Of a stretch of DNA of 64,000 nucleotides, positions 8,600-16,690 are shown piece by piece. How positions within the stretch are numbered: position 1 is the stretch's first letter; the number at the start of each line of letters is the position of its first letter. Origin of the DNA: Halostreptopolyspora alba (lineage in GTDB: Bacteria > Actinomycetota > Actinomycetes > Streptosporangiales > Streptosporangiaceae). Position numbers and translations under genes: made by a program. Below the pieces are notes generated by a model. It was not told where the DNA came from, searched no databases, and worked only from the letters and a program-made list of their open reading frames with translations. Location of the stretch: NCBI GenBank assembly GCA_003725585.1, contig RJMB01000026.1:1-64000 (forward strand), read 5' to 3'.

Positions 8600-9412
8600 A
8601 TGGTCCTCAAGCGCATGCTCGCCTCCGTCGGCATCGGCGGTGCCTCAGTGGAGACCACCCTGGACGACGACACCGTCCGGCCGGGCCGCAAGGTCACCGG
8701 CACGCTCAAGGCCACCGGAGGCAATGTCACCCAGACACTCGAGGGCATCAGCGTCGGTCTGCGTGCCACCGTGGAGAAGGAATACGAGTACACCGACTCC
8801 GAAGGCGAGGAGCACTCGGGCGAGTACACGATCGACGTGGTCGTCGCCGAGCGGGTTCTCAGCGACGAGCGGGTGGAGCTGGAACCCGGGCAGGAGCTCG
8901 AACTCCCCTTCGAACTGACCATCCCCATGGAAGCGCCGATCACCGCCACGAAGAACAAGCACCTCCAGCGCGGCGTGGGCCTCAACACCCGGCTGCACGT
9001 GGACAACGCCCTGGACAACACCGACGTGGACCCGCTGTCCATCCGGCCGCTCCCGGCACAGCGCGCGGTCCTGCGGGCCCTGCGCTCGCTGGGCTTCAAG
9101 CGGAAGGGAGTCGACCTGGAGAAGGGAACCATTCCCCACACCCGTCAGAAGCTGCCCTTCTACCAGGAGTTCGAGTACTCCGCTCCTGGAAAGTACCAGG
9201 GTCTGGACTCGCTGGAACTGACGTTCCTCACCGATGAGGAAGGAATCGACGTGGTGCTGGAGCTGGACAAGAAGCGTGGCATCCTCTTCAGCGAGGGCGG
9301 CGACAAACTCCTGCGGCTAAGCGTCGGCCACGACGACACCGACGACGAGAAGATCGCCCGCAAGCTCCACAAGTGGATCGACTCCACCGCCGGCAAGCGC
9401 AGCGTGCTCTGA
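8600..9412 (+). CDS. spo0M: Spo0M-like sporulation-control protein (arrestin fold)
   Basis: 270 aa. The start MVLKRMLASVGIGGASVETT and the phrases GRKVTGTLKATGG, EYTIDVVVAERVL and LPFELTIPMEAPIT are characteristic of the SpoOM/AmyD-Vps26 arrestin-like beta-sandwich family. The C-terminal half (LEKGTIPHTRQKLPFYQEFE, then VLELDKKRG) is the family's second domain. In Bacillus, Spo0M modulates sporulation; in actinomycetes the role is less defined but is consistent with a spore-former. The protein is cytoplasmic, with no membrane segment. Start by ribosome site AGGAGAcgcc before ATG 8600. It converges on arsC across a hairpin terminator. Confidence 0.92.
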   Translation: MVLKRMLASVGIGGASVETTLDDDTVRPGRKVTGTLKATGGNVTQTLEGISVGLRATVEKEYEYTDSEGEEHSGEYTIDVVVAERVLSDERVELEPGQELELPFELTIPMEAPITATKNKHLQRGVGLNTRLHVDNALDNTDVDPLSIRPLPAQRAVLRALRSLGFKRKGVDLEKGTIPHTRQKLPFYQEFEYSAPGKYQGLDSLELTFLTDEEGIDVVLELDKKRGILFSEGGDKLLRLSVGHDDTDDEKIARKLHKWIDSTAGKRSVL

Positions 9413-9515
9413 CGACCTCGGGGGCGGGCGGAGGTCGGGGCGCCGTCGCGGTCACCGATACCGCCCCGTGGCCACGCGCCTACGGGGCGGGCAACGCTCC
9501 CGTGCGCGCGGCTCC

Positions 9516-9560
9516 TGTCGCTGTCGGCACACTCCGTCGGTGACGCTCTCGACAGCGACA
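9516..9560. terminator. Hairpin between convergent spo0M and arsC
   Basis: tgtcgctgtcg (9516-9526) and cgacagcgaca (9550-9560) form a perfect 11-bp stem with a 23-nt loop, placed between two convergent genes. No clear T-run follows on either side; a bidirectional terminator or attenuating structure is the likely role. Confidence 0.55.
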
Positions 9561-9590
9561 AGGGCAACGCGGACACCAACGAAGACGCCC

Positions 9591-10236
9591 CTACCCCGCC
9601 CCCAGTTCGTCGGCCAGCCTGCGCACCCGGACGTCGATGGCGTTGCGGATGGCCCGCACCTCCTCCAGCGAACACCCGAGGGGATTCCGACACGTTCCAG
9701 TCCAGGTAGCGCTTGCCGGGATAGACCGGGCACGCGTCCCCGCACCCCATGGTGACGACCACGTCGGCCGCCTGGACCACGGCGTCGGTGAGCGGCTTGG
9801 GGTAGTCCTCGTCGAGGCCCGCCCCGACCTCCCGAACAACCCGCTCCACGGTGGGGTCGATCTCACCGGCCGGCACCGATCCGGCCGAGCGCACGTTGAC
9901 CCGCTCAGCGGCGCGCATCCGGAGCAGGGCCGCTGCGATCTGGGACCGCCCCGCATTGTGGTCGCAGACGAACAGCACCTCGTAGCGGGTTTTGGGCAGC
10001 AGGCCCCGAACCTGGGCCACCGCGGTGAGCCGCTCGGCGGCGAACCGCTCGGTCACCATCGCCAGGTGTGTGGTGACGCGCGCGGCCCGCGCGAGATCCC
10101 GGTAGGCGGCACGCACGTGCCGGTGCATCGTCGGCGCTGAGAACACCCCGACGAACCGGGCGGAGGTACGTTCGGCGACCCGCTCCAACACCGCGTCGTC
10201 GGAGAGCAGCCCCGGAAGTGCTGGGTCTGGGTCCAT
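9591..10236 (-). pseudogene. arsC: Thioredoxin-type arsenate reductase, frameshifted
   Basis: A low-molecular-weight-phosphatase-fold ArsC preceded by the three-helix N-terminal domain common in actinobacteria (about residues 10-70). Catalytic P-loop CDHNAGRS (CX5R) and downstream cysteine motif GCGDACPVYPGKRYLDWN are intact. Just after DWNV the frame breaks near 9685, and the expected C-terminal helix EEVRAIRNAIDVRVRRLADE continues in another frame to TAG at 9591. The gene length is one base more than a multiple of three, so a single insertion explains it. Start ATG 10236 with AGAGGAACC. The enzyme would reduce arsenate to arsenite. No arsR or arsenite pump is visible nearby, only an operator upstream. 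Confidence 0.8.
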
Positions 10237-10264
10237 CGTTGGTTCCTCTCCACGTCGACACCCC

Positions 10265-10292
10265 CATATCAACATCAGCATATATTGATATG
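10265..10292. promoter_or_regulatory. ArsR/SmtB-type operator upstream of arsC
   Basis: catatcaa (10265-10272) and ttgatatg (10285-10292) make a perfect 8-bp inverted repeat with a 12-nt spacer, in an A/T-rich island 29 nt before the arsC start. This ATCAA-N12-TTGAT design is that of ArsR-family repressors, so arsenite-responsive control is likely. The regulator gene itself is not in the window. Confidence 0.6.
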
Positions 10293-10299
10293 TTGCCCG

Positions 10300-10649
10300 A
10301 GCGGTCACCCCTGTCGTGTTCCATGGGTCAATTACCGCCCACGCCCCTCCCGGCACCGGAACGGCCCCCGCTCCCCACTCCACCGGGCGATGGCGCAGCC
10401 CCATAGCCCCGGTTCCGGCCGCGAAAACACGTGAAAATCAAGAATTTACGAAGATTTGCGCGGGACGACGGCGAACACCACACCGCGCATCCATTCCGAA
10501 ATCCGGGTTGCGCGCTCCTCTCGGTAATTCCGAGCATCCCCCCGGAAGCAAAAGTTTGTTCCTCAGGAGTTATTTCCCCCTTGTTGTGAACTTCGTCCTG
10601 TTTCATCGTTGAGCCGATCGTTCATTCCTCGATCACGGAGGTGATCACT
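10300..10649 (+). promoter_or_regulatory. A/T-rich leader and promoter region of peptide operon
   Basis: About 340 nt without a convincing gene. From 10430 to 10620 the A/T content is clearly higher than in neighbouring DNA (runs such as gaaaatcaagaatttacg and ttgttgtgaact), which suits a regulated promoter, but no single -35/-10 pair stands out. It ends in GGAGGTGAT (10637-10645), complementary to the 16S rRNA tail, so the first gene of the operon should be translated very efficiently, as expected for a peptide precursor. Confidence 0.45.
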
Positions 10650-10868
10650 GTGGCGATGAGTACCGTCCACACCGACCGGATCACGGTCGACGACCTCGTG
10701 CACGCCGGCGAGAACACCGAGATGCCGAGCTACGCGGCACCGCAAGGGGCGGCGCTCCTGGCGCTGGCCGCCGCCGCCCTGTTGTCCGCGGAGCCCGACG
10801 ACGGTGAGCCCATCGAGGACCACGACGAGGGCGTGGTGCAGAACCTGGCCTGCGCGCAGGCGTTCTGA
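10650..10868 (+). CDS. Small peptide, candidate RiPP precursor
   Basis: 72 aa from GTG 10650 (70 from ATG 10656). GTG is preferred because GGAGG sits 8 nt before it. Numbered from ATG 10656, the peptide has a polar N-terminal third (MSTVHTDRITVDDLVHAGEN), a hydrophobic Ala/Leu helix (about 27-45, GAALLALAAAALL), an acidic linker (about 46-59, EPDDGEPIEDHDEG) and a short C-terminal VVQNLACAQAF with the only cysteine. I do not recognise a family. It is the first gene of a tight operon with two unknown proteins and a serine hydrolase, and its leader-like organisation suggests a ribosomally made, processed peptide; the alternative is a small membrane-active accessory protein. Confidence 0.6.
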   Translation: MAMSTVHTDRITVDDLVHAGENTEMPSYAAPQGAALLALAAAALLSAEPDDGEPIEDHDEGVVQNLACAQAF

Positions 10869-10877
10869 GGTTCGACC

Positions 10878-11600
10878 ATGCTGACCACCTCACCGCCAGC
10901 CAGGGTCGAAGCGGCGACGCGTGTGCTCGCCGCGAGTGTGACCCGTGCCCTGAACAGCCCCGACCACCCCTTCCCACTCGCCCGGCGGGTGGCCGAGATC
11001 GGCGATGACGGGGGTGGCCCGGGCGCTGTTCGCGTCGTCGGCGCGGATGTCCTGGCCCCGTACCTACTGGGCGACCGGGTACCCGGGCACGACGACATCG
11101 AGGCGGTGCGCGCGGCGGTGCGGGAGTTTCCCGCGCCGCCGCCGGCGCCGCACCCCGACCCCGTGTGGGCGGCCCGCGACTGGGCACTGGTGCGCGCCCT
11201 CGCCGTCCTCGGTGTCGACGCCACCGAATGGGAGGGCGTCTGCGCCGAGGCCGGGGACGGCTCCGCCGACCCGGGCGCCACCGGATCCGAGCCGTGGCCC
11301 ACCTGGGCGGTGGGCATGGCGCGGCTGAGCACGCTCGCCCTGCCCCACCTGGAAGGAGCCACCCGCACCCAGGCCCTGGCCCGCCGCACCGACCTCGCCC
11401 GCGGGATGGCGCGCGCGATGCTGCGCCGTGACCACCACACCGCCGCCCGCCTGGCCCGCTGGCTCGCGCTCGACCAGCGGAGCGCGCCCGAACCGCTGCT
11501 CGGTTCCGCCCTGGACCACCTGGCACTGCTGGGCGTCGACGAGTCGCGCACGGCACTGGAGATCGCGCTCGCCCGCCGAATCGCGCAACCGGAGCACTGA
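10878..11600 (+). CDS. Unknown all-helical protein, peptide operon gene 2
   Basis: 240 aa, 9 nt after the peptide gene and immediately followed (TGAATG) by gene 3, so certainly cotranscribed. No family is recognised. The sequence is rich in Ala, Arg and Leu with recurring amphipathic helices (DWALVRALAVLGVDA, ARRTDLARGMARAMLRRD, TAARLARWLALDQR, GSALDHLALLGVDES), resembling a helical-repeat or alpha/alpha-toroid scaffold. No metal-binding, nucleotide-binding, radical-SAM or LanB/LanC signature is visible, and there is no signal peptide or membrane helix. It is probably a partner or substrate-binding subunit of gene 3. Its role in peptide maturation is inferred from position only. Confidence 0.65.
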   Translation: MLTTSPPARVEAATRVLAASVTRALNSPDHPFPLARRVAEIGDDGGGPGAVRVVGADVLAPYLLGDRVPGHDDIEAVRAAVREFPAPPPAPHPDPVWAARDWALVRALAVLGVDATEWEGVCAEAGDGSADPGATGSEPWPTWAVGMARLSTLALPHLEGATRTQALARRTDLARGMARAMLRRDHHTAARLARWLALDQRSAPEPLLGSALDHLALLGVDESRTALEIALARRIAQPEH

Positions 11601-12557
11601 ATGGTCACGAACGGGAACCCCGAGGCGGCCCCGCACTCGGACGCCGCCACGATCAGACTCGCCCACCGCGTCTGCGACGACTCGCTCGACTGGCTCGATC
11701 GCGTCCGCGCCCTGTTCGCGTTACCGCGCGACGTCGCCGACCACGAGATCACCGGCGATGCTCTGAAGTCACTGAGCGAACTCGCCCTCGCAGCGGGTGT
11801 GGTGCGGCGCGAGGCCGTGTCGGGGCCGCGCGGCGCGAGCGCCGCCGAGCGTCTGCTCGACTTCGCCTGGCGCGAGTTCCGCGAGGGCGACCTGCTCTAC
11901 CAGCTACAGCGCCACACCCCCGCGGCCACCCACCCGCTGGAGATCTACTCCATGTTCGCCGCCGTCGGCTACCGCCACGCCCCGTTCGAACGGCTCGCGG
12001 CCCACCTAGGTGAGCTGCGCGCCTGGCGGGTCCCCGAGCACGTGCCCAACCGCAGGCTCGCCGTGGTGGCCGCCACCCGGCGGGTCGGGCTGCCCGCGCA
12101 CGACGACCCGGCCGCCCTCACCGGGCAGACCTGGCTCGGCGGAACCCCCGAACCCTGGATGCTCGACGCCAACAACGCCTACGGCCTCACCCACACGGTG
12201 TTCCACCTCACCGACTGGGGCGCCGACCCCGAAGGGTTGCCCCCCGAGCTGGAGGAGTATCTGCACCGGTGGCTGTGCGTCTGGGTGGAGGTGTTCAAGG
12301 AGACCGGGTTCTGGGACCTACTCGCCGAACTCCTGGCCGTGGGCGCCTGCCTGCGCCGACCGCTGCTCTTCGGGGAGGTGTGGTCGCACCTGGCCCACGC
12401 CCAACACGACGACGGGATGGTGCCCAACGGTGTCACCCGCCCCGCCGAGAACACCTCGGTCGCGTTCCGCAACCACCACCACCCGACCATCGTCGCCGTC
12501 GTCGCCGCCACCCTGACCGTCGCCCGGGCCCTGCGTCCGGCGCCACAGCCCGCCTGA
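11601..12557 (+). CDS. Unknown helical protein (DUF6895-like), peptide operon gene 3
   Basis: 318 aa, starting directly on the previous stop. It looks like an alpha/alpha-barrel: repeated helix pairs including AERLLDFAWREFREGDLLYQ, HPLEIYSMFAAVGYRHAPFE, NNAYGLTHTVFHLTDWG, EYLHRWLCVWVEVFKETGFWD and FRNHHHPTIVAVVAATL. Conserved-looking His, Trp and Asp residues line these helices (THTVFHLTDWG, AHAQHDDGMVPNG), which would suit a catalytic cavity such as that of terpenoid-cyclase-like or glycosidase-like toroids. I associate it from memory with uncharacterised actinobacterial proteins labelled DUF6895; not verified. It could be the modifying enzyme of the operon. Confidence 0.65.
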   Translation: MVTNGNPEAAPHSDAATIRLAHRVCDDSLDWLDRVRALFALPRDVADHEITGDALKSLSELALAAGVVRREAVSGPRGASAAERLLDFAWREFREGDLLYQLQRHTPAATHPLEIYSMFAAVGYRHAPFERLAAHLGELRAWRVPEHVPNRRLAVVAATRRVGLPAHDDPAALTGQTWLGGTPEPWMLDANNAYGLTHTVFHLTDWGADPEGLPPELEEYLHRWLCVWVEVFKETGFWDLLAELLAVGACLRRPLLFGEVWSHLAHAQHDDGMVPNGVTRPAENTSVAFRNHHHPTIVAVVAATLTVARALRPAPQPA

Positions 12558-12563
12558 TCCCCG

Positions 12564-13622
12564 ATGTCCACGCCAACACGGCAGCTGGTCGACCTGCTCG
12601 AAGAGCACGTCGGCCCACTCGTGGGAACCCGCACCCCCGCGGTGGGGGCCGCCATCGTCCGCGGCGACGACGCGGCGGTGCTCGCCGGGGGGCGCCCACA
12701 CAAGGGCCAACGGGAGATCGCCGACGCCCACACCGCGTTCGAAACCGGGTCACTCACCAAGACCTGCACCGCCCTGCTGCTGGCCGAGATGGTGGCCCAC
12801 GGCGACGTCTCCCCCACCGACCCCGTCGAGACGCACCTGCCGCGACACGCCCACCCGCGTCCCGGCAAGGCACAGATCACCCTGGTTGACCTGGCCACCC
12901 ACACCGCCGGGTTGCCCCGTCTGCCGCGCAACCTCTTCCTGCCCGCGGCCCGGAACTGGCTCAGCGACCCCTACGCCCGCTACACCCGCGAGGACCTGTA
13001 CCACGCCACCGCGCGGCTACGCCCCGGCCGCTTCGCGGGGACACCGCGCTACTCCACCTTCGGTGTCGGACTGCTGGGCCAGATCCTCGCCGACGCCGCC
13101 GGAACCAGCTACCCGCAGCTGCTCGCCACGCGTGTGCTGCACCCGCTCGGCATGGACGGCAGCGGGGCGCCCCCGGCGATCGCCCCCACCACGCCGCACG
13201 CAACAGGCCACCACCGCGGCCGTCCCGTGGGGCACTGGCACTTCGACGCCCTGGCCGGCGCCGGGGCCCTGCGTTCCACGGCCACGGACATGCTGTGCTA
13301 CCTGCGGGCCCACCTCCACCCCGAGTGGCTCCCGCCCACACTCGCCCACGCGGTGCGCGACGTCGCCCTACCCCGGCACCGCATGTCCGGGCCGGCCGGA
13401 GCCAGCGGCACCAGCGTCGCCCTGGTGTGGAACCACCGCCACACCCACGGGGAGGAACTGCTGTGGCACACCGGCGGCACCGGCGGGTTCACCGCGTTCG
13501 CCGGGTTCAGCCCCACCGCCGTGGCCGGGGTCGCGGTGCTCGCCAACACCCGGCCGACGCACCGTGACCCCGTACTCAGCGCCGCCCGTCGGCTGTTCCG
13601 CTCCGCGGTCTTCCCCAAGTGA
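12564..13622 (+). CDS. Serine hydrolase of the beta-lactamase/class C fold
   Basis: 352 aa, 6 nt after gene 3, last of the four-gene operon. Catalytic S-x-x-K is seen as GSLTKTCTALLLAEM (about residue 57), and the third-box triad as HTGG in LLWHTGGTGGFTAFAGF. The second motif, usually Y-x-N, reads YSTFGVGLLG, with Thr in place of Asn. No signal peptide is visible, so it would act in the cytoplasm, unlike true beta-lactamases; related enzymes are esterases, D-aminopeptidases and peptide cyclases or transpeptidases. In this operon a cleavage, cyclisation or self-resistance role on the peptide product is plausible but unproven. Confidence 0.85.
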   Translation: MSTPTRQLVDLLEEHVGPLVGTRTPAVGAAIVRGDDAAVLAGGRPHKGQREIADAHTAFETGSLTKTCTALLLAEMVAHGDVSPTDPVETHLPRHAHPRPGKAQITLVDLATHTAGLPRLPRNLFLPAARNWLSDPYARYTREDLYHATARLRPGRFAGTPRYSTFGVGLLGQILADAAGTSYPQLLATRVLHPLGMDGSGAPPAIAPTTPHATGHHRGRPVGHWHFDALAGAGALRSTATDMLCYLRAHLHPEWLPPTLAHAVRDVALPRHRMSGPAGASGTSVALVWNHRHTHGEELLWHTGGTGGFTAFAGFSPTAVAGVAVLANTRPTHRDPVLSAARRLFRSAVFPK

Positions 13623-13659
13623 CCGGCGGTACGGTCGGTACGGCCGGCGCGCAACCATG

Positions 13660-14691
13660 TCAATCGCCGGCGTTGGCCCAGTGGCAGGCCACCCGCGCCT
13701 CGGTGCCGCCCTCGAGAACACCGGGATCCTCGCCACGGCAGCGGTCGGCCACCCCCTGCGCCCGCCCCGAGGCCAGCACCTGGCAGCGTGCGTGGAACCG
13801 GCAGCCGCCGGGAACGCGCGTGGGGTCGGGCGGCTCACCCGCGAGGACGACCGGGGAGCTCGCCCCGCTCTCGGGCAGCACCGAGAGCAGCGCCTGGGTG
13901 TAGGGGTGGCTCGGAGCCGTGAGCACCTCCTCCACCGGGCCGACCTCCACGATCCTTCCCAGGTACATCACGGCCACCCGGTCGGCGATGTTCCACGCCA
14001 GCCCGAGGTCGTGCGTCACGACCAGCGCGGACAGCCCCGGGTCGGCGCGCAGCCGTAGCAGCAGCCGCAGGATCTCCCCGCGCACCGACACGTCCAATGA
14101 GGCCACCGGCTCGTCGGCGACGATCACCTCGGGGTCGAGGATCAGCGCTCCCGCGATGACGACGCGCTGGCGCTGCCCTCCGGACAGCTCGTGCGGGTAG
14201 CTCAGCAGGAACCGCTCGGGCGGGCGCAGCCCGCTGCGCGACAGGGCCCCCGCGACCCGCTCTCGCTCGTCGCGTGCGTGCCCCTCGTGAATCCGCAGCC
14301 CTTCGGCGACCGCGTCGTAGACGGTGTGCCTGGGGTTCAGGGCCCCGGTGGGGTCCTGCAGCACCAGCTGCACCCTGCGCCGGTACGCGCGCAGCGCGCG
14401 CGTCGCGTAACGCAGCGGCTCACCCTCGAAGACCACCCGGCCCGCACTCGGCCGCTCCAAGCCCAGCAGGGCGCGGGCGAGGGTGGACTTGCCGCACCCG
14501 GACTCGCCGACCAGCGCCACGATCTCTCCGGTGCGCAGGTCCAGGTTGACCCCGTCAACCGCGTGGGCACCGGCGCGCCCGCCGCGGCCCGCGAACGTCA
14601 CGCGCAGCTCCTGGGTGGCGAGCACGGGGGTGTCCACGGCCGGGGCCGAGGCCGGCGTCGCGCTCCGGGATCGGCCGGCGTGCGTGGTCAA
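13660..14691 (-). CDS. Oligopeptide ABC importer, ATPase (DppF/OppF type)
   Basis: 343 aa. Walker [10 protein letters not shown], signature LSGGQRQRV, Walker B VIVADEPVASLDVS and the switch His in LVVTHDLGLAW are all present, with the oligopeptide-type C-terminal extension including GCRFHARCQVLASG. The start is TTG 14691, which overlaps the stop of the preceding ATPase gene by 4 nt (TTGA). Upstream residues in the same frame are non-homologous. It works on the inner face of the membrane with the second ATPase and the two permeases. It is the last gene of a five-gene operon that converges with the serine hydrolase gene (38-nt gap). Confidence 0.9.
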   Translation of the reverse strand: MTTHAGRSRSATPASAPAVDTPVLATQELRVTFAGRGGRAGAHAVDGVNLDLRTGEIVALVGESGCGKSTLARALLGLERPSAGRVVFEGEPLRYATRALRAYRRRVQLVLQDPTGALNPRHTVYDAVAEGLRIHEGHARDERERVAGALSRSGLRPPERFLLSYPHELSGGQRQRVVIAGALILDPEVIVADEPVASLDVSVRGEILRLLLRLRADPGLSALVVTHDLGLAWNIADRVAVMYLGRIVEVGPVEEVLTAPSHPYTQALLSVLPESGASSPVVLAGEPPDPTRVPGGCRFHARCQVLASGRAQGVADRCRGEDPGVLEGGTEARVACHWANAGD

Positions 14692-15773
14692 TACTGGGCC
14701 CCGCTTTCCTGGGTCGGGAGGGTGGTGTCCGGATCGGCCACCCGCGTGGTCGCGGTCTCCGCCCCGTCCGGGGCTCCGGTGTCCTCCGGGGCGGCGGAGT
14801 CGAGCACCCGCACGCACGCGGCCGACCGTCCCGCGCTCCCCGCACTGTCGCTGTCCACCGGCCACAGCACCGGGTCGATGGCCGCGCACCGGTCCTCGAC
14901 CACCGCGCAGCGCGGCCGGAACGCGCAGCCCGAGGGCAGATCCGCTGGGTCGGGCGGGTCGCCGGGGAGGCCGTGGGGGGCGCGGCGCGACGCGGGGTCG
15001 CCGACCGTGGGAAAGGCCGAGCCGAGCGCCGCCGCGTAGGGGTGGCGCGCGTCGGTGACCACCGCGTGGGCCGGCCCCTCCTCGACGACGCGGCCCGCGT
15101 ACATCACCGCGAGCCGGTCGCAGCTCCCGGAAAGCACCGACAGGTCGTGGCTGATCATCAGCATGCTGATGTCGTGCTCGCCGACCAGGCGGTCGAGGAG
15201 CCGCAGGATCTGCGCCTGGATCATGACGTCAAGCGCGGTCGTGGGCTCGTCGGCGATCACCAGACGCGGCTCGCAGGCCAGCGCCATGGCGATCATCACG
15301 CGTTGGCGTTGGCCTCCCGAGAGCTCGTGCGGGTAGGACCGCGCGCGCCACCCTGGCAGGCCGACCTGGTCCAGCAGCTCCCCGACCCGCTGGGGCACCC
15401 GGTCCCTGGGAACGCTGCCATGCAACCGGATCGGCTCGGCGATCTGGTGGCCGACGCGGCGCACGGCGTTGAGCGAGTGCATCGCCCCCTGGAAGACGAT
15501 CGAGGCGCCGGCCCAGCGCACCGCGCGCAGCCTCCCCCACCGCATGGTGAGCACGTCCTCACCGTCGAGCAGGATCCGCCCCCGGATCCCGGCCGACCTC
15601 GGTAGCAGCCGCAGCAGCGCGAGCGCCACCGTCGACTTGCCGCACCCGGACTCGCCGGCCAGGCCGAGCTTGCTCCCCGCCGCCAGCCCGAATCCCACCC
15701 CACGCACCGCGGGGACCTCGCCCTCGGGCGTGTGGTAGCTGACCCGCAGGTCCTCGACTTCCAGGTAGTTCAC
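14688..15773 (-). CDS. Oligopeptide ABC importer, ATPase (DppD/OppD type)
   Basis: 361 aa. Starts [20 protein letters not shown]; Walker [11 protein letters not shown], signature [16 protein letters not shown], Walker [21 protein letters not shown] and H-loop [11 protein letters not shown]. The C-terminal oligopeptide extension has [23 protein letters not shown] 15773 overlaps the permease stop by 4 nt (GTGA). A Ser/Asp-rich tail of about 45 residues after the family's usual end is extra. It powers import of di- or oligopeptides (family knowledge); the actual substrate is unknown, but the location next to a putative peptide-biosynthesis operon is suggestive. Confidence 0.9.
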   Translation of the reverse strand: MNYLEVEDLRVSYHTPEGEVPAVRGVGFGLAAGSKLGLAGESGCGKSTVALALLRLLPRSAGIRGRILLDGEDVLTMRWGRLRAVRWAGASIVFQGAMHSLNAVRRVGHQIAEPIRLHGSVPRDRVPQRVGELLDQVGLPGWRARSYPHELSGGQRQRVMIAMALACEPRLVIADEPTTALDVMIQAQILRLLDRLVGEHDISMLMISHDLSVLSGSCDRLAVMYAGRVVEEGPAHAVVTDARHPYAAALGSAFPTVGDPASRRAPHGLPGDPPDPADLPSGCAFRPRCAVVEDRCAAIDPVLWPVDSDSAGSAGRSAACVRVLDSAAPEDTGAPDGAETATTRVADPDTTLPTQESGAQY

Positions 15774-16690
15774 CGCCGCTCCCGCAGCCTCGGGTTGAGC
15801 ACACCTTCGAGGGCGCGCCCGCACAACGTGAAGGAGAGCGCGACCAACGCGATGGCCAGCCCCGGCGGGATCATGTACCACCAGATGCCGGAGCTGACCG
15901 CGCCCGCGTTGCGGGCCTCCTGCAGGATTCCGCCCCACGAGATCGTGGCGGGGTCGCCCAGCCCGAGGAAGGCCAGCGTCGACTCCATGATGATGGCCTC
16001 CGCGACGAGCAACGTGGTCTGGGCCAGGACGACCGGCATCACGTTGGGCAGCACGTGGCGCACCATGACGTAGCCGTGGCCCCCGCCCAGCGCCCGCGCC
16101 CGTTCGATGAAGGGGCGCGCCTCGACCGCGAGGGTCTGCGCCCGCACCAGCCGGGCCGTGACGGGCCAGGCGGTAACGCCGATCGCGACGACGATGGTCA
16201 GGGTGCTGCGGCTCAGCACCGCCGCCAGCGCGATCGCCATCACCAGGGTGGGCAGCACCATGAACCAGTCGGTGACGCGCATGAGCGCGTTCCCGCCCAG
16301 ACCGCCGAAGTGCCCGGCGACGATTCCGATCAGGGTGCCCAGGGCGACGGAGACGAAGGTGGCCAGGAACCCGACGGCCAGCGAGATTCGCGCCCCCCAC
16401 ACCACCAGGTCGAGTACGGAACGCCCGAAGGCGTCGGTGCCGAGGGGGTACTCGACGCTGGGCGACTCGAAACGCTGCCCGGGGGCGCCGGTGACACTGA
16501 TCGCCGCCTGGTCGATGAACAACGGAGCGCTCAGGGCGACCATCCCGATCAGCAGCAACCCACCCAGGCCGTACAACCCCGCCCGGTTGCGAGCGTACTG
16601 GCGGCAGAATCCCACCAAGGCGCGGCGGCGGCGCTCCCACGCCAGCGCGCGGGCGGAGGCGGGGACCCCCTCGCCGGCCGGCCCGCTCAT
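15770..16690 (-). CDS. Oligopeptide ABC importer, permease (DppC/OppC type)
   Basis: 306 aa. A cytoplasmic N-terminal stretch, one membrane helix (about 35-55), a periplasmic loop containing HPLGTDAFGRSV-like EYPLGTDAFGRSVLDLVVWG (the OppC hallmark), then five more helices with the EAA loop ERARALGGGHGYVMVRHVLPN. ATG 16690 overlaps the upstream permease stop by 4 nt (ATGA). It forms the membrane channel with the next gene's product. The longer frame upstream is not homologous and was discarded. Confidence 0.9.
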   Translation of the reverse strand: MSGPAGEGVPASARALAWERRRRALVGFCRQYARNRAGLYGLGGLLLIGMVALSAPLFIDQAAISVTGAPGQRFESPSVEYPLGTDAFGRSVLDLVVWGARISLAVGFLATFVSVALGTLIGIVAGHFGGLGGNALMRVTDWFMVLPTLVMAIALAAVLSRSTLTIVVAIGVTAWPVTARLVRAQTLAVEARPFIERARALGGGHGYVMVRHVLPNVMPVVLAQTTLLVAEAIIMESTLAFLGLGDPATISWGGILQEARNAGAVSSGIWWYMIPPGLAIALVALSFTLCGRALEGVLNPRLRERR

